This document shows positions 6,307-7,196 of a stretch of DNA of 7,196 nucleotides, piece after piece. Position 1 is the stretch's first letter; the number at the start of each line of letters is the position of its first letter. Both the position numbers and the translations under genes were made by a program. The notes beneath the pieces were generated by a model. That model saw only the letters and a list, made by a program, of their open reading frames with translations, was not told where the DNA came from and searched no databases. The DNA is taken from the NCBI GenBank assembly GCA_003233615.1, contig QIMB01000113.1:1-7196 (forward strand), read 5' to 3'. Origin of the DNA: Nitrospirota bacterium. GTDB taxonomy: Bacteria; Nitrospirota; Nitrospiria; Nitrospirales; UBA8639.

Positions 6307-7196
6307 TTATTTGGGGTTAACCGCCACAAAAAGATTGTTACCCCGTCGGTTGACCAGAAGAACAACGAGTTCTTTTTTCTCAATCTTCGAGGTGATTTGC
6401 TGATAATCATCCAAATTCTTGATCGCACTCCGACTGACCTCTTGAATAAGATCACCGGCTTGGATCCCCGCTGCTTCAACGGCACTTCCCGACTCCACTT
6501 TCGTCACCACGACTCCTTTGGCATCTTCCGAAATGCCAAATTGATTGCGATGGTCTGCAGAAACGGCTTCTACCGTTAATCCCGACAACACATTATCCAG
6601 CTTTGCCACGGCCGGAGGTTTTTCTCCTGCTGAGGGGCCGGACTTTGCCAACACTTGATCAGATGGCCGTTCTCCCAACACCAACGTCAACGGGGTTTCT
6701 TTTCCATCGCGCAAGACGATGATGTCCTTTTGTTTGCCGACCTTCGTCCGAGCCACAATATTGCGAAGATGATTTACGTCTTTTACTTTTTCATTGCCGT
6801 ATTCCAAAATTACATCGCCACGCTTGAGCCCGGCTTTCGCTGAAGGACCATCCTGATGCACTTCACTAATGAGGACTCCACCTTGTTGATCGTCCGGCAA
6901 TTGAAATGATTGTGCCAACGCGGGCGTGAGTTCCTGAATGGCGACCCCCATCCATCCGCGAACCACCTTTCCTGACTCAATGAGACTACTGGCAATATCT
7001 TTCGCAATGCTCACGGCAATGGCAAATCCTACGCCTTCTGATCCACCTGTCCGAGAGAAAATTGCTGTATTAATGCCAATCAATTCGCCTTTCATATTCA
7101 CTAATGCCCCACCCGAGTTTCCTGGATTAATGGCAGCATCTGTTTGAATAAAATCTTCATATTCGGTAATGCCCACGCTCCCACGTCCCAAGGCAC
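6307..7196 (-). CDS. degP: DegP/HtrA-family periplasmic serine protease, C-terminal part (5' end outside window)
   Basis: About 295 codons of the 3' part are visible, ending in TAA at 6307. The frame is open to the window edge, so the signal peptide and the catalytic His and Asp lie outside. The sequence opens within the trypsin-like domain: FIQTDAAINPGNSGGALVN holds the catalytic Ser in GNSGG (visible residue 27), and LIGINTAIF follows. The usual GFAIP stretch reads GFAIA here. PDZ1 begins at about RGWMGV (near residue 78) and runs to about 170; PDZ2 spans about 205-290. Two PDZ domains are the DegP/DegQ/MucD plan. By family it degrades or refolds misfolded envelope proteins. The degP, degQ and mucD names cannot be separated from this fragment. 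It ends in its own terminator and is probably a separate transcription unit from tatC. Confidence 0.94.
   Translation of the reverse strand, partial: ALGRGSVGITEYEDFIQTDAAINPGNSGGALVNMKGELIGINTAIFSRTGGSEGVGFAIAVSIAKDIASSLIESGKVVRGWMGVAIQELTPALAQSFQLPDDQQGGVLISEVHQDGPSAKAGLKRGDVILEYGNEKVKDVNHLRNIVARTKVGKQKDIIVLRDGKETPLTLVLGERPSDQVLAKSGPSAGEKPPAVAKLDNVLSGLTVEAVSADHRNQFGISEDAKGVVVTKVESGSAVEAAGIQAGDLIQEVSRSAIKNLDDYQQITSKIEKKELVVLLVNRRGNNLFVAVNPK

Overview
All eight genes recognised here lie on the minus strand, so the window is transcribed from high to low coordinates. They form one compact block with gaps of about 80 bases or less. Base composition looks near 50% GC, and no RNA gene, insertion sequence, CRISPR array or repeat family was seen. 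The mix of molybdenum-cofactor genes, a Tat translocase, a multiheme cytochrome and an ABC-2 exporter suggests a Gram-negative respiratory bacterium. The Nitrospirota (Nitrospira-like nitrite oxidisers) would fit, but that is inference from gene content and style, not from a phylogenetic marker.

Layout in transcription order: (1) 7196-6307, the 3' part of a periplasmic DegP/HtrA-type serine protease with two PDZ domains, closed by a clear intrinsic terminator at about 6259-6289. (2) 6239-5295, tatC, the twin-arginine translocase receptor, with a long Ala/Gly/Pro-rich tail. (3) 5266-4793, a MogA/MoaB-type molybdopterin adenylyltransferase with a GTG start. (4) 4736-3759, an Mrp/ApbC/Nbp35 P-loop ATPase with a cysteine-rich N-terminus. 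(5) 3716-2487, moeA molybdenum insertase. (6) 2406-1903, mobB GTP-binding protein. (7) 1897-1199, a membrane-anchored or exported c-type cytochrome with six CXXCH motifs. (8) 1182-445 and 448-1 (running off the window), an ABC-2 type ATPase and permease whose genes overlap in an ATGA.

Genes 2 to 7 make sense together. MogA adenylylates molybdopterin and MoeA inserts molybdenum. MobB probably helps bis-MGD formation. Mrp carries Fe-S clusters, and TatC exports folded cofactor-loaded enzymes. The cytochrome could pass electrons to or from a periplasmic molybdoenzyme. The most economical reading is a maturation-and-export cluster for a periplasmic Fe-S/molybdenum oxidoreductase (for example a nitrite oxidoreductase or nitrate reductase type enzyme) whose structural genes are not in this window. 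The ABC transporter is joined to the end of the cluster by tight spacing, but its substrate cannot be read from sequence.

No wholly new system is evident. The points most worth a second look are the hexaheme cytochrome, the Nbp35-like cysteine motif on Mrp, the substituted Q-loop of the ABC ATPase, the TatC tail, and the terminator placed 19 bases ahead of the tatC start codon.
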